From Pseudomonas sp. GD03919 (lineage in GTDB: Bacteria > Pseudomonadota > Gammaproteobacteria > Pseudomonadales > Pseudomonadaceae), in the NCBI RefSeq assembly GCF_029814935.1, contig NZ_CP104582.1, positions 3,100,001 to 3,164,000 on the forward strand: DNA of 64,000 nt. The letters are read 5' to 3'. Within the stretch, counting starts at the first letter, position 1. Every line of letters starts with the position of its first letter. This document shows, in pieces, positions 56,281-64,000 of the stretch. Made by a program: the position numbers and the translations under genes. The notes below the pieces were generated by a model that was given only the letters and a program-made list of their open reading frames with translations, was not told the origin of the DNA and ran no database searches.

Positions 56281-58425
56281 TTAATCTATCTGCCGGCGGA
56301 ACGGTGGCAAGGCATTGAGAATGGCCTTGCCGTAACGCTGGGTAACCACACGGCGATCCAGCAGAGTGATGGTGCCGCGATCCGCCTCGGTGCGCAGCAG
56401 GCGGCCGCAGGCCTGCACCAGGCGCAGCGAGGCATCCGGTACGGCGATTTCCATGAAGGGATTGCCGCCATGCGCCTCGATCCACTCGGCCAGCGCCGCT
56501 TCCACCGGATCATCCGGCACGGCGAAGGGAATCTTGGCGATCACCACGTGCTCGCAATAAGCGCCCGGCAGGTCGACGCCCTCGGCGAAACTGGCCAGGC
56601 CGAACAGCACGCTTTCCTCACCTGAATCGACACGCGCCTTGTACTTGTTCAGGGTCTCCTGCTTGGACAGGTTGCCCTGGATGAACACCCGTTTGCGCCA
56701 GTCGCGATCCAGGCCGTCGAACACCTCCTGCATCTGCTTGCGCGAGGAAAACAGCACCAGCGTGCCGCGACTGCCGGCCACCAGGTTCGGCAGCTCGCGG
56801 ATGATGGCCGCCGTGTGCGCAGCCGCCTCGCGCGGGTCGGCCTTGAGATCCGGTACGCGCAGCAGGCCGGCATCAGCATGATGGAAGGGGCTCGGCACAA
56901 TGGCGCTGACCGCCGCCTTGGGCAGCCCGGCACGCATGCGATAGCGGTCAAAGGTCCCCAGCGCGGTCAGCGTCGCGGATGTCACCAGGCAGCCATGGGC
57001 GACATTCCACAGGTTGCGGCGCAGGGTCTCGGCAGCCAGGATCGGGCTGGCGTTGACCTCGATATCGAACAGCGCACCGCTCTCGGCCAAGGTCAGCCAG
57101 CGCGCCATCGGCGGGCTTTCTTCCGGGTCTTCAGCAGTGAAGGCCAACCATAGTTCCCAGTTGCCCTTGGCACGCGCCATCAGGCTGCCGAACAGCGGAT
57201 ACCATTCCTCGGCCTGGTGGCTGGCGATGCCCACGGCGCCTTCTCCATCCATGGCCTCCTTGAGCAACTCGGTAACGCTGGTGAACAGGTCGTTGAGCTT
57301 GGAGAAACCCTTCTTGAGTTCCAGTCCCAGTTCAGTCAGATGCTCCGGCACCACCCCGCCGACGAAGCGGTGACGGGGGCGCTCGCGCCCCTCCATGTCC
57401 TCACCAGCCTTGAAGTCGGCAATCTCTTCACAAGCCGAGAACATGAACTGCTGCTGGGTCTTGAGCTCACGGGCCAGCTCCGGCACCTGTTCGATCAGGC
57501 GGCCGAGATCGCCAGGCAATGGATTCTGCGCCAGCAGCTTGGTCAGGTTCTTGTCGATCTGGGTCAGCCAGTCAGCGGTCGAGCGCAGGCGGGTGAAATG
57601 AGCGAAGTGACCGATGGCCTTGTCCGGCAGGTGATGGCCCTCGTCGAATACATAGATGGTTTCGCGCGGGTCGGGCAGCACCGCGCCGCCGCCGAGCGCC
57701 AGGTCGGCCAGCACCATATCGTGGTTGGTGACGATCACATCGACCTTGCCCATCCCTTCGCGCGCCTTGTAGAAGGCGCACTGCTGGAAGTTCGGGCAAT
57801 GGCGGTTGGTGCACTGGCTATGGTCGGTGGTCAGTTGCGCCCAGCGGCTGTCCTCCAGCTCTTCTGGCCAGCTGTCGCGGTCGCCGTCCCATTTGTTGCC
57901 AGCCAGCTTCTCGATCATCGCGGTAAACAGTTTCTGCCCCTGCTCGTCGACGTCGATGCGAAAACCTTCTTCCTCGAACAACTGCGCCGTGGCGCTCTGC
58001 GCGGCGCCATCCTGCAGCAGGTGATCGAGCTTGGACAGGCACAGGTAGCGGCCACGGCCCTTGGCCAGGGCGAAGCTGAAGTTCAGGCCGCTGTTGCGCA
58101 ACAGATCCGGCAGATCCTTGTGCACGATCTGCTCCTGCAGGGCGACCGTCGCGGTGGCGATCACCAGACGCTTGCCGGCAGCCTTGGCCGTGGGAATGGT
58201 GGCCAGGCTGTAGGCCACCGTCTTGCCGGTACCGGTGCCCGCCTCGACCGCGACCACGGCCGGATCACCCAGACGTTTGCCCTCGTCATCGGTCTTGATG
58301 GTGCCGAGCACCTTGGCGATCTCGGCGATCATCAGGCGCTGGCCATAACGCGGCTTGAGCGACTTGGCTTCGAGAAAGCGCGAATAAGCGCCCTGGATCT
58401 GGGACTTGAGTTCGGTACTGAGCAT
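56281..58425 (-). CDS. dinG: ATP-dependent DNA helicase DinG
   Basis: DinG is a 5'-3' Fe-S helicase that resolves R-loops, D-loops and G-quadruplexes. The 714-residue protein has Walker A GTGTGKT at 63-69, an Fe-S domain with four cysteines (YLCLSK, then CTNRHCPNFQQC), the box DEGHHL, and C-terminal motifs QACGRLLRTEADRG. The ATG at 58425 gives the expected MLSTELKSQIQGAYS start. A CTG-N10-CAG LexA-like box lies 21-36 bases upstream, consistent with SOS control. Confidence 0.96.
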   Translation of the reverse strand: MLSTELKSQIQGAYSRFLEAKSLKPRYGQRLMIAEIAKVLGTIKTDDEGKRLGDPAVVAVEAGTGTGKTVAYSLATIPTAKAAGKRLVIATATVALQEQIVHKDLPDLLRNSGLNFSFALAKGRGRYLCLSKLDHLLQDGAAQSATAQLFEEEGFRIDVDEQGQKLFTAMIEKLAGNKWDGDRDSWPEELEDSRWAQLTTDHSQCTNRHCPNFQQCAFYKAREGMGKVDVIVTNHDMVLADLALGGGAVLPDPRETIYVFDEGHHLPDKAIGHFAHFTRLRSTADWLTQIDKNLTKLLAQNPLPGDLGRLIEQVPELARELKTQQQFMFSACEEIADFKAGEDMEGRERPRHRFVGGVVPEHLTELGLELKKGFSKLNDLFTSVTELLKEAMDGEGAVGIASHQAEEWYPLFGSLMARAKGNWELWLAFTAEDPEESPPMARWLTLAESGALFDIEVNASPILAAETLRRNLWNVAHGCLVTSATLTALGTFDRYRMRAGLPKAAVSAIVPSPFHHADAGLLRVPDLKADPREAAAHTAAIIRELPNLVAGSRGTLVLFSSRKQMQEVFDGLDRDWRKRVFIQGNLSKQETLNKYKARVDSGEESVLFGLASFAEGVDLPGAYCEHVVIAKIPFAVPDDPVEAALAEWIEAHGGNPFMEIAVPDASLRLVQACGRLLRTEADRGTITLLDRRVVTQRYGKAILNALPPFRRQID

Positions 58426-58445
58426 GGATTCTGAAACGAAAAAGG

Positions 58446-58461
58446 CTGGATAAATTTTCAG
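58446..58461. promoter_or_regulatory. Candidate LexA (SOS) box before dinG
   Basis: CTGGATAAATTTTCAG fits the LexA core CTG-N10-CAG exactly and is AT-rich inside. A minus-strand TATGAT (58481-58486) nearby could be a -10. DinG is damage-inducible in E. coli, so an SOS operator is expected here. Confidence 0.6.
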
Positions 58462-58565
58462 TATTCGCGGAGCGGTCGCTATCATAGCGCGGCAATCGAT
58501 CCAGCGCTGACTCGCGTGCCAATCGAATGAACCGACCTGCCAAACGGCCCCTCTGGAGATACCGC

Positions 58566-59030
58566 ATGACACCCTACGCACCACTCTATGCGCTACACCT
58601 GCTGGCCGCTGTCGTCTGGGTCGGTGGCATGTTCTTCGCTTGGATGATCCTGCGCCCGGCGGCAGTGGACACACTCGAACCGCCAGCACGCCTGCGCTTG
58701 TGGCTGAGCGTGTTCAAACGTTTCTTCGTCTGGGTCTGGGGAGCGGTGGCAGTCCTGCCCCTGACTGGCATCGGCATGCTGCACATGAGCTATGCCGGTT
58801 TCGATGCCGCACCGCGCTATGTGCACATCATGATGGGCTTGTACCTGGTGATGCTCGCCCTGTTCCTGCGTATTCAAGCACTGCAGCTACCGGAGCTGCG
58901 TCGCGCCGTTGAGAGCGAGAACTGGCCGGCAGGCGGTGAGATGCTGGGGCGAATTCGCAGGCTGGTCGGCAGCAACCTGCTGATCGGCCTGGCGCTGATG
59001 ACGCTGGCGGCCATGCGCCCGACATTCTGA
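58566..59030 (+). CDS. Four-helix inner-membrane protein, CopD-like
   Basis: The 154-residue protein has four membrane helices (about 5-25, 48-68, 80-100, 128-148). The opening PLYALHLLAAVVWVGGMFFAWM with His and Trp residues resembles CopD-family and related heme or copper membrane proteins. The exact function is unknown. I chose the ATG at 58566, preceded by GGAG at seven bases, over an upstream in-frame ATG. It is divergent from dinG. Confidence 0.78.
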   Translation: MTPYAPLYALHLLAAVVWVGGMFFAWMILRPAAVDTLEPPARLRLWLSVFKRFFVWVWGAVAVLPLTGIGMLHMSYAGFDAAPRYVHIMMGLYLVMLALFLRIQALQLPELRRAVESENWPAGGEMLGRIRRLVGSNLLIGLALMTLAAMRPTF

Positions 59031-59032
59031 CT

Positions 59033-59061
59033 GCTGCTGCCTGGCGAACCCAGGCAGCAGC
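59033..59061. other. Strong hairpin between convergent genes
   Basis: GCTGCTGCCTGG (59033-59044) and CCAGGCAGCAGC (59050-59061) form a perfect 12-bp stem with a five-base loop. It lies between the stops of the CopD-like gene (+) and the collagen-like gene (-). No T-run follows on either side, so it is a hairpin that could act for both transcripts by a rho-independent-like or 3'-end-protecting role. Confidence 0.6.
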
Positions 59062-59067
59062 GATGAT

Positions 59068-59829
59068 TCAGAAACGGAAGACCTGCACGGCACCACTGCG
59101 GCCCGCCGCACCTTCGCGCCCGGGCCGGCCGGGCTGGCCATCGGCCGCACCGTCTACGCCATAAAGCAGACAACCCTTGGCAGCGCCGCCACGTCCGGGA
59201 CGCCCTGCCGTACCGGCTGCACCACCGGCACCGCCGTCGAGCAGAACCTGCATGCGCTCGACCTCGACATGATGCGGCACTTCCAGCACCACCTTGCCGC
59301 CCGGTGCACCATCGTGACCGTCAGTACCATCCTGACCATCGTGACCTGCGCTGGCCTGGCCCCAGGTGCAACCACCCGGCTGACCGTGCGCACCATCGAG
59401 CCCGGCATAACCTGGCCTGCCCTGACCACCACGCACATCCAGGGTCAGCGACTCGAATGTCAGCTTGTGCAGCTTGAGACTGATCTCACGCCCAGGTGTC
59501 GCCGGCCGGGTATAGGTACCGGCGGCGCCCTTGGCGCTGATCCAGGCGCCAGGCCCGATATCGGCATCGTCGATGACCAGGCGCAATGGTTGATCGCCAG
59601 ACGCCACACCGATACGCGCATCACGCCCCATGAACAACTGGCCGATACGCAACTCCCTCACGCTTGCCGGCACCATCAGCGTTGCATGATCCGCCACCTC
59701 CAGCCGCTCGAGCTGCAGAGTGCTGCTGGCCACCGGCAAACGCATCAGGGTATTGGACGGTACGCTGATCTGCGTAGCGGCAGATGCAGTCCCCATACTC
59801 AGGCACAGCAACAAAACGAAACTACGCAT
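59068..59829 (-). CDS. Secreted collagen-like Gly-X-Y protein
   Basis: The 253-residue precursor has a signal peptide (MRSFVLLLCLSMGTASAA, cut near 18), an N-terminal beta-rich domain (about 20-130) and a C-terminal half of glycine triplets broken by a short non-collagen segment. Triplets include GQGRPGYAGLDGAHGQPGG, GHDGQDGTDGHDGAPGG, GRPGRGG and GQPGRPGREGAAGRSG. Imperfect Gly-X-Y tracts occur in some bacterial surface or exported proteins. The role here is unknown. The start overlaps the DUF1145 gene by 8 bases and has a GAGGAGG site. Confidence 0.75.
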   Translation of the reverse strand: MRSFVLLLCLSMGTASAATQISVPSNTLMRLPVASSTLQLERLEVADHATLMVPASVRELRIGQLFMGRDARIGVASGDQPLRLVIDDADIGPGAWISAKGAAGTYTRPATPGREISLKLHKLTFESLTLDVRGGQGRPGYAGLDGAHGQPGGCTWGQASAGHDGQDGTDGHDGAPGGKVVLEVPHHVEVERMQVLLDGGAGGAAGTAGRPGRGGAAKGCLLYGVDGAADGQPGRPGREGAAGRSGAVQVFRF

Positions 59830-60127
59830 GGGCAGCCTCCTCGAGCACAGCGGCTGCAACGGCATCACGCGGCTGCGCAGCCTTGAGCGGGTACAGATGG
59901 AAAATACCGAACAGCAGAATCTGCACACGCTCCAGCCAGGGGTTGGCCCGCGCCGCCACAAGGCTGGAAAACAGCCATAACTGCGCGACGTGCAAGAACG
60001 CCAGAAAACCCGCCAGCAGGTAAACGAGCTGTTCGAAAGGGGCCTCCAAACGCTTGCTCAAGGCGGCCCCGAAGACCAGCCAGAAGATCAAGGCCAACGC
60101 CTTGCCCATTCTCAACAATGCTTTCAT
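59822..60127 (-). CDS. DUF1145 membrane protein
   Basis: The 101-residue protein has three membrane helices and the DUF1145 features FWLVFGAALSKRLEAPFEQL and VQILLFGIFHLYPL. The function is unknown. The ATG follows GAGGGCGGGG closely, and an 11-bp hairpin lies immediately upstream of that ribosome binding site (60137-60168). It overlaps the collagen-like gene by 8 bases, so the pair is cotranscribed and probably coupled. Confidence 0.8.
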   Translation of the reverse strand: MKALLRMGKALALIFWLVFGAALSKRLEAPFEQLVYLLAGFLAFLHVAQLWLFSSLVAARANPWLERVQILLFGIFHLYPLKAAQPRDAVAAAVLEEAAHA

Positions 60128-60136
60128 CCCCGCCCT

Positions 60137-60168
60137 CGTGCAGCGCTTTTTCTAGTTAGCGCTGCACG
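60137..60168. promoter_or_regulatory. Hairpin adjacent to the DUF1145 ribosome binding site
   Basis: CGTGCAGCGCT (60137-60147) and AGCGCTGCACG (60158-60168) form a perfect 11-bp inverted repeat with a ten-base loop. On the minus transcript its 3' arm ends one to two bases before the G-rich ribosome binding site. It may be an operator or an RNA element controlling translation. Confidence 0.5.
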
Positions 60169-60327
60169 TTACCCCCTCACCACCGGGACTGCCATAGCGA
60201 CGACAGTTTTTTCATGACTTTGTTTGACGCACGCAAACTCCAGAAGCAGGCTCGAACAGTCCCACTCAGACCTTGCCACAGAACATCCCCTGGGCACGCG
60301 CCTCCCCGTGCAGCCGGAGTCGTACAC

Positions 60328-60361
60328 ACAAAAAAGCCCGGCCGGTAGAAACCGGTCGGGC
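60328..60361 (-). terminator. Rho-independent terminator of the OmpA lipoprotein gene
   Basis: GCCCGGCCGGT (60336-60346) pairs with ACCGGTCGGGC (60351-60361) with one G-T wobble and a four-base loop. The minus strand continues into six T (A-run 60330-60335). It lies 38 bases past the gene's stop. Confidence 0.9.
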
Positions 60362-60399
60362 CTTTGTGGATAACGCCTTGCCAGGCTTGAGCGAACGCC

Positions 60400-61032
60400 T
60401 TACGGCTGAGCTTCGACCTCAGCTTCAACCCGGCGGTTGATGGCACGGCCTTCAGCAGTGGCGTTATCAGCAACCGGACGGCTCTCACCATAGCCAACCG
60501 CCTGAACGCGGCCGGACTCTACACCGTACTGGTTGACCAGCACCTCGCGAACGGCATTGGCGCGGCGCTCGGACAGACCCTGGTTGTAGGCATCGCTGCC
60601 CACGGAGTCGGTGTGACCTTCAACCACGGTGCTGGTCTGCGGATACTGTTTCATGAAGTCGGCCAGCGCTTTGATATCGCCGTAGCTTTCCTGCTTGACC
60701 TGGGCCTTGTCGAAGTCGAACTTGACGTCCAGTTCGACGCGGACAGCTTCAGCCGGCTCGGCAACGGCAACTTCCTCGACCATGACCTCTTCTTCGACGA
60801 CAGCTACCTGCTGAGCTTCGGCGCCATGCACCCAGCAATAGGCCGCAGCCATGCCGGCGCCTACCAGCGCACCACCGCCCGCCCAGGTAGAACTTTCGAT
60901 TGCCCCTAATGCAGCACCACCAACACCGCCTACCGCCGCGCAGGTGGGCCAGTCGGTCTTCTGCAAGCCGGCGCAGCCGGTCAGCATGGTACTAGCCAGA
61001 ATCAGGGGTACTGCGTTCCTTGTGATACTCAT
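60400..61032 (-). CDS. OmpA-family lipoprotein with glycine-rich segment
   Basis: The 210-residue precursor has lipobox MLTGC with C20. A glycine-rich zipper-like segment (about 35-66, GGVGGAALGAIESSTWAGGG) is followed by an acidic Val/Glu-rich linker and an OmpA peptidoglycan-binding domain with VKFDFDKAQVKQESYGDI, VVEGHTDSVGSDAYNQGLSE, RRANAVREVL and NRRVEAEV. It likely anchors the outer membrane to peptidoglycan. The ATG follows a GGAG site. Confidence 0.93.
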   Translation of the reverse strand: MSITRNAVPLILASTMLTGCAGLQKTDWPTCAAVGGVGGAALGAIESSTWAGGGALVGAGMAAAYCWVHGAEAQQVAVVEEEVMVEEVAVAEPAEAVRVELDVKFDFDKAQVKQESYGDIKALADFMKQYPQTSTVVEGHTDSVGSDAYNQGLSERRANAVREVLVNQYGVESGRVQAVGYGESRPVADNATAEGRAINRRVEAEVEAQP

Positions 61033-61195
61033 ACTTTAGGTCTCCAATGTTCATCGGCCCATAACCGACTCGATAGTAGTAAAGACAGGAGTTGTACAAT
61101 CCGCCAGCTATAGCAGCTTCTGCGGATAATTTTCTCTCACTCTAGGCCAGATACCGACACCACGTTAGTCTTTGCAGACTTTTCGAGGAAGTTCG

Positions 61196-61693
61196 ATGAC
61201 CGCCAGCCTTAGCACCCGTACTCCACAGCAGGCCATTGCGGCACTGCTTGCCCGCTACAACCCCGAGAAACTGCTGTTGCTCGGGGCAAGCGAACTACCC
61301 GCAGTCAGCGCCTTTCACGGCGCCCATCCGCAGTGTCAGGTCACCACTGCACCCGCGGCTCCCCTGGCGCCGGAACTGGCCGCACAGCGCTTCGACCTGG
61401 CAATTCTGATCGACTGTCTGGAGCACTTACCCAAACGCGAAGGACTGCAACTACTGGGTGGCATTCGCAACCTCAACGCCAGCAGGGTCGCCGTGTTGCT
61501 CGACCTCAAGGCAGGTGATTGGCAGGAAACCGACTTTTTCGCCCTGGCCATGCAAGCCAGTGAACAGTTCCAGCGCGAGGGACAGACCCTGCATCTGTTC
61601 ACCTACGATCTGCTCGATTACAAGCAAGTTCCTGACTGGTTGAACGCAAAGTTCTGGGCCAACCCGGAAAATTTCGGCAAGTACTGGTGGTAG
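61196..61693 (+). CDS. DUF6231 family protein
   Basis: The 165-residue soluble protein resembles a truncated methyltransferase-like fold: [20 protein letters not shown] at the N-terminus and [20 protein letters not shown] in the middle. I recognise it only as the pseudomonad DUF6231 group; no SAM motif is complete, so no reaction is claimed. The ATG at 61196 follows GAGGAAG. The gene is 4 bases upstream of the YchJ-family gene. Confidence 0.75.
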   Translation: MTASLSTRTPQQAIAALLARYNPEKLLLLGASELPAVSAFHGAHPQCQVTTAPAAPLAPELAAQRFDLAILIDCLEHLPKREGLQLLGGIRNLNASRVAVLLDLKAGDWQETDFFALAMQASEQFQREGQTLHLFTYDLLDYKQVPDWLNAKFWANPENFGKYWW

Positions 61694-61697
61694 AGCG

Positions 61698-62180
61698 ATG
61701 AACTCTCTCGACTCCAATTGCCCGTGTGGTAGCGGCAATCCACTGAGCCAGTGCTGCGGTCATTATCATGCCGGCACCCATGCCCCCAGCGCGGAACGGC
61801 TGATGCGTTCTCGTTACAGCGCCTATGTGCTGGGCCTGGTGGATTATCTGATAGCCACCACCCTACCCGCTCAACAGCAGGCGCTCGACCGTGAGGCCAT
61901 GGCCGCCTGGAGCGCCCAGAGCACCTGGCTGGGCCTTGAAGTTGAGGGTGGCGAGGTGTTCGGCGGCAAGCCGGAGCACGCGCAGGTCACCTTCATCGCC
62001 CGCTGGCATGACGCACAAGGCGAGCATCGGCATCGCGAATGCTCCGCCTTCGTGCAGGTAGCCGAGCGCTGGTATTTCCTCGATCCGACAGCGCCCCTGA
62101 AAGCTGGGCGCAATGATCCCTGCCCCTGCCAGGGTGGGCAGAAATTCAAGAAGTGCTGCGCACCGTATCTGCACGGCTGA
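61698..62180 (+). CDS. YchJ-family SEC-C protein
   Basis: The 160-residue protein has SEC-C zinc motifs at both ends: [14 protein letters not shown] (7-20) and [16 protein letters not shown] at about 138-153. Between them is the NTF2-like YchJ core ([19 protein letters not shown] ... [20 protein letters not shown]). The N-terminal form CPCGSG is typical. It is cotranscribed with the DUF6231 gene. The biological role of YchJ is unknown; SEC-C motifs bind zinc and resemble the SecA C-terminus. Confidence 0.9.
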   Translation: MNSLDSNCPCGSGNPLSQCCGHYHAGTHAPSAERLMRSRYSAYVLGLVDYLIATTLPAQQQALDREAMAAWSAQSTWLGLEVEGGEVFGGKPEHAQVTFIARWHDAQGEHRHRECSAFVQVAERWYFLDPTAPLKAGRNDPCPCQGGQKFKKCCAPYLHG

Positions 62181-62233
62181 CACGCATCACAGATGAACAC
62201 GCCGTGACTGCCTGCACCACTCACGGCACTTGC

Positions 62234-62256
62234 CTGCTGGACGATCAGTCCAGCAG
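62234..62256. other. Hairpin between convergent YchJ and Pro-rich protein genes
   Basis: CTGCTGGAC (62234-62242) and GTCCAGCAG (62248-62256) form a perfect 9-bp stem. The stop codon of the minus-strand gene lies in the loop. On the plus strand only TTT follows, so it is a weak terminator candidate for the YchJ-family gene. Confidence 0.4.
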
Positions 62257-62799
62257 TTTCAGGTGCGAGGTATCCGGTGCTGCCGCAGGTGTCGAGGACT
62301 TGGCCTGGCCCATATCACTGCCGACCGGCGCCAGCGTGAATTGCGACAGGTCCACCGCCGGTGCAGCCGCGTCAGGCCGGGCATCCTGTAGATCGCTGCC
62401 CACCGGAGCGATACCGAAATCCGGTGCATCGACATCGCTGAACGCCGCCATGTATTCATCGCGCGGGGCAACCTGCAGGCGACCGACCCTGGCCACGGCA
62501 GGCGCACTCACCACAGCAGGTGGCGGCTCGGCAGGTGGCGGCGGTGCGAGCTCGACCTCCTCGATCAGCACGTCCATATCGACCACCTCCACCCGCGCAC
62601 CGGCGCGCTCCAGCGTCGCCCGGTACTTCTCCGCCCCGGCAGCGTCGAGGTTGTTCTTGATCACGATGCGGCGCCCGGAGAACAACTGGGCAATACGCTG
62701 AGCATCAGCCTGGAACAGCCTGGCCAGATTGGCCTTGACCAGCTCCGGTTGGGCGCCCGGCACCAGCTGCCCGGAGAAGGCGATCTCATAGCGACTCAT
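62245..62799 (-). CDS. Hypothetical Pro/Ala-rich protein
   Basis: The 184-residue protein has a folded N-terminal domain of about 75 residues (MSRYEIAFSGQLVPGAQPEL, LARLFQADAQRIAQLFSGRR, IVIKNNLDAAGAEKYRATLE) followed by a proline/alanine-rich low-complexity tail with the repeated phrase APVGSDxxxA. I recognise similar small proteins in pseudomonads but no function. I start at the ATG at 62799 because AGGAG lies seven bases upstream. Confidence 0.7.
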   Translation of the reverse strand: MSRYEIAFSGQLVPGAQPELVKANLARLFQADAQRIAQLFSGRRIVIKNNLDAAGAEKYRATLERAGARVEVVDMDVLIEEVELAPPPPAEPPPAVVSAPAVARVGRLQVAPRDEYMAAFSDVDAPDFGIAPVGSDLQDARPDAAAPAVDLSQFTLAPVGSDMGQAKSSTPAAAPDTSHLKLLD

Positions 62800-62990
62800 G
62801 GTCACACTCCTGTCCTATTCGCCGCTCAGTATGGCGCAGGTTCTTTTGCACTGACACTGCAGACGTCTCATTCACGCCTCATCGATTACCGACAGACCGC
62901 GACCGGCACCCTATCGCCTTGAAAATAATGGTTGTACCCCATTGCAGCCAAGCGCTTGCTTGTTACACTGGGCCGCAACGGGGGTATGAA

Positions 62991-63488
62991 ATGCTTTCTC
63001 AGGCGCAAATGATAAGAATTACCAGCCTACTGATGTTTTTAGGCCTGCTTTCAGGCCTGACAGGATGTTCCACCTGGGTGACAGGTAGCTTCAAGGATCC
63101 GGACGTCCAACTCATCAACGTTGACGTGGTCAAGGCCAGGCTGCTCGAGCAGGAGTTTCGCTTGCGCTTTCGAATCGACAATCCCAATGGCGTCAGCCTG
63201 CCGGTACGCGGGCTGGACTATAACGTCCAGCTCAACGGCATCCAGCTCGCTGAAGGCTATTCCAACGAGTGGTTCACCGTACCCGCCCATGGCCACCACA
63301 CCTTCGAGGTGCCGGTACGTACCAACCTCTGGCGTCATGTCCGACAGATCGTCAAGGCACTGGAAAAACCCGACGTGCCAATTCGCTACAGCCTCCGAGG
63401 TGAAGTAAAAACCGGCATGATGTTTGGCCGTAGCGTGCATATGGCGCGCAATGGCGAGATAATTCCCGGTGATTTCATCCCCGAATAA
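62991..63488 (+). CDS. LEA type 2-like lipoprotein
   Basis: The 165-residue precursor has a lipoprotein signal with lipobox LTGC and C26. The mature part is a LEA_2 (WHy) domain: [55 protein letters not shown] and [16 protein letters not shown]. Such envelope proteins are linked to stress or desiccation tolerance, but the function here is unknown. The ATG at 62991 has GGGGG six bases upstream; an internal ATG at 63009 is possible. Confidence 0.85.
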   Translation: MLSQAQMIRITSLLMFLGLLSGLTGCSTWVTGSFKDPDVQLINVDVVKARLLEQEFRLRFRIDNPNGVSLPVRGLDYNVQLNGIQLAEGYSNEWFTVPAHGHHTFEVPVRTNLWRHVRQIVKALEKPDVPIRYSLRGEVKTGMMFGRSVHMARNGEIIPGDFIPE

Positions 63489-63505
63489 CCTGTGCGAGTG
63501 ACACC

Positions 63506-63700
63506 ATGAGCAACCAACCCCACGTCCACGGCCCCGACTGCAACCATGATCACGATCATCACGATCACGGCCATGTACATGGCCCGCATTGCAACCATGG
63601 CCATCAGGAGCCGGTACGCAACGCGCTGAAGGATGTCGGCCGCAACGACCCATGCCCTTGCGGCAGCCAGAAAAAATTCAAGAAGTGCCACGGCGCCTGA
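63506..63700 (+). CDS. His-rich SEC-C domain miniprotein
   Basis: The 64-residue protein joins a His/Asp-rich N-terminal half (about 36 residues with more than a dozen His, as in [20 protein letters not shown]) to a SEC-C motif [20 protein letters not shown]. The cysteine and histidine set should bind zinc; the His-rich part could bind Ni, Cu or Zn. It lies 17 bases after the LEA-type gene and 7 before the next, so it is in an operon. The function is unknown. Confidence 0.82.
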   Translation: MSNQPHVHGPDCNHDHDHHDHGHVHGPHCNHGHQEPVRNALKDVGRNDPCPCGSQKKFKKCHGA

Positions 63701-63707
63701 ACCGCGC

Positions 63708-64000
63708 ATGGATGCCCTGCCCCTCACCCTGCTAGTCACCGGCCTGCTGCTGATTGCAGCGCTGGCGGCCTATGCCTGGCACCTTTGGCGCCGTGTATGG
63801 GCCAACCAGCGCGCCCGCGAGGAAGCACAACAGGAGCGTCAGCAGCGCATTGGCGGCGACCTGAACATCCTCGCCAGCAGCCTGCTCGACGAGCAACTGC
63901 CGCTGATCGAAGGCGCCATTCGCATCAAGGTGTTGCTCGACAACTACGACAGCAACCTGAGCAATGACAGCCGCTGCCAGGTGTTCCATCTGCTTTTCGA
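63708..64000 (+). CDS. DUF2489-family membrane-anchored protein (partial)
   Basis: The window ends inside this gene, after about 97 codons. The protein starts MDALPLTLLVTGLLLIAALA with one N-terminal membrane helix, then a basic and Arg/Gln-rich helix (WRRVWANQRAREEAQQERQQ) and the DUF2489 region with LPLIEGAIRIKVLLDNYD. The ATG is 7 bases after the SEC-C gene stop. The function is unknown. Confidence 0.75.
   Translation, partial: MDALPLTLLVTGLLLIAALAAYAWHLWRRVWANQRAREEAQQERQQRIGGDLNILASSLLDEQLPLIEGAIRIKVLLDNYDSNLSNDSRCQVFHLLF

Overview
The window is chromosomal DNA from a gamma-proteobacterium of the Pseudomonas type, probably the P. mendocina / P. oleovorans / P. pseudoalcaligenes side of the genus. 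This rests on recalled gene order and protein families, not on a database search. The algU-mucA-mucB-mucC(rseC)-mucD block followed by lepA-lepB-DUF4845-rnc-era-recO-pdxJ, the opdH-tctCBA-tctDE block next to nadB, and the mrp / slyB-like / glycerate kinase / pdxH / OmpA / esterase / dinG block all look like P. aeruginosa chromosome arrangements. The DNA is GC-rich, coding is dense, and I see no rRNA, tRNA, CRISPR array, prophage or complete insertion sequence.

Layout. 157-5586 (+): rapA, a YhhN-family membrane protein, and the cmoA-cmoB pair that makes the cmo5U modification of tRNA. 5803-16208 (-): pdxJ, recO, era, rnc, DUF4845, lepB, lepA, mucD, rseC, mucB, mucA and algU, read from the right. 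This is the envelope-stress sigma factor with its regulators, followed by translation, secretion and RNA-processing housekeeping genes. The 368-bp gap between algU and nadB carries two good AlgU-type promoters; the outer one is palindromic and also reads toward nadB. 16577-20836: nadB, ygfX-sdhE on the opposite strand, ygfZ and an HDOD gene, followed by a remnant of an amino-acid-binding protein. 21208-28897: a tricarboxylate uptake island with the TctDE two-component system divergent from the opdH porin, the tctCBA transporter and an AbrB-type membrane protein. 28952-32407: a RluA-like pseudouridine synthase, a COG3650-type lipoprotein and a COG2509 FAD protein.

32641-38371 (-) is a six-gene Mrp cation/proton antiporter operon. 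38725-43439 (-) holds a glycine-zipper lipoprotein and a probable glycerate or gluconate utilisation locus (glycerate kinase, GntP-family permease, CdaR-like regulator). 43540-49001 (-) contains a ProQ/FinO protein, a PgpA-like protein, two CNNM/CBS proteins, pdxH and an OmpA-type lipoprotein. 49149-50294 (-) is a serine esterase of beta-lactamase fold. 50515-56275 (+) is a second complete six-gene Mrp operon. 56281-64000 holds dinG with a LexA-like box, small membrane proteins, a secreted collagen-like Gly-X-Y protein, another OmpA lipoprotein, a DUF6231 protein, a YchJ protein, a LEA-type lipoprotein, a His-rich SEC-C miniprotein and the start of a DUF2489 protein cut by the window edge.

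Non-coding structure includes two copies of a small element with CAGG...CCTG terminal inverted repeats, one of them an internal-deletion derivative; a REP pair inside the gntP-glycerate kinase transcript; two GTAGGG-type intergenic repeats; four convincing rho-independent terminators; and several strong hairpins without U-tracts. I found no clearly new multi-gene system. The most interesting points are the palindromic bidirectional AlgU-type promoter, the deletion-derivative mobile repeat pair, the duplicated Mrp operons and the collagen-like / DUF1145 pair with a hairpin at its ribosome binding site.
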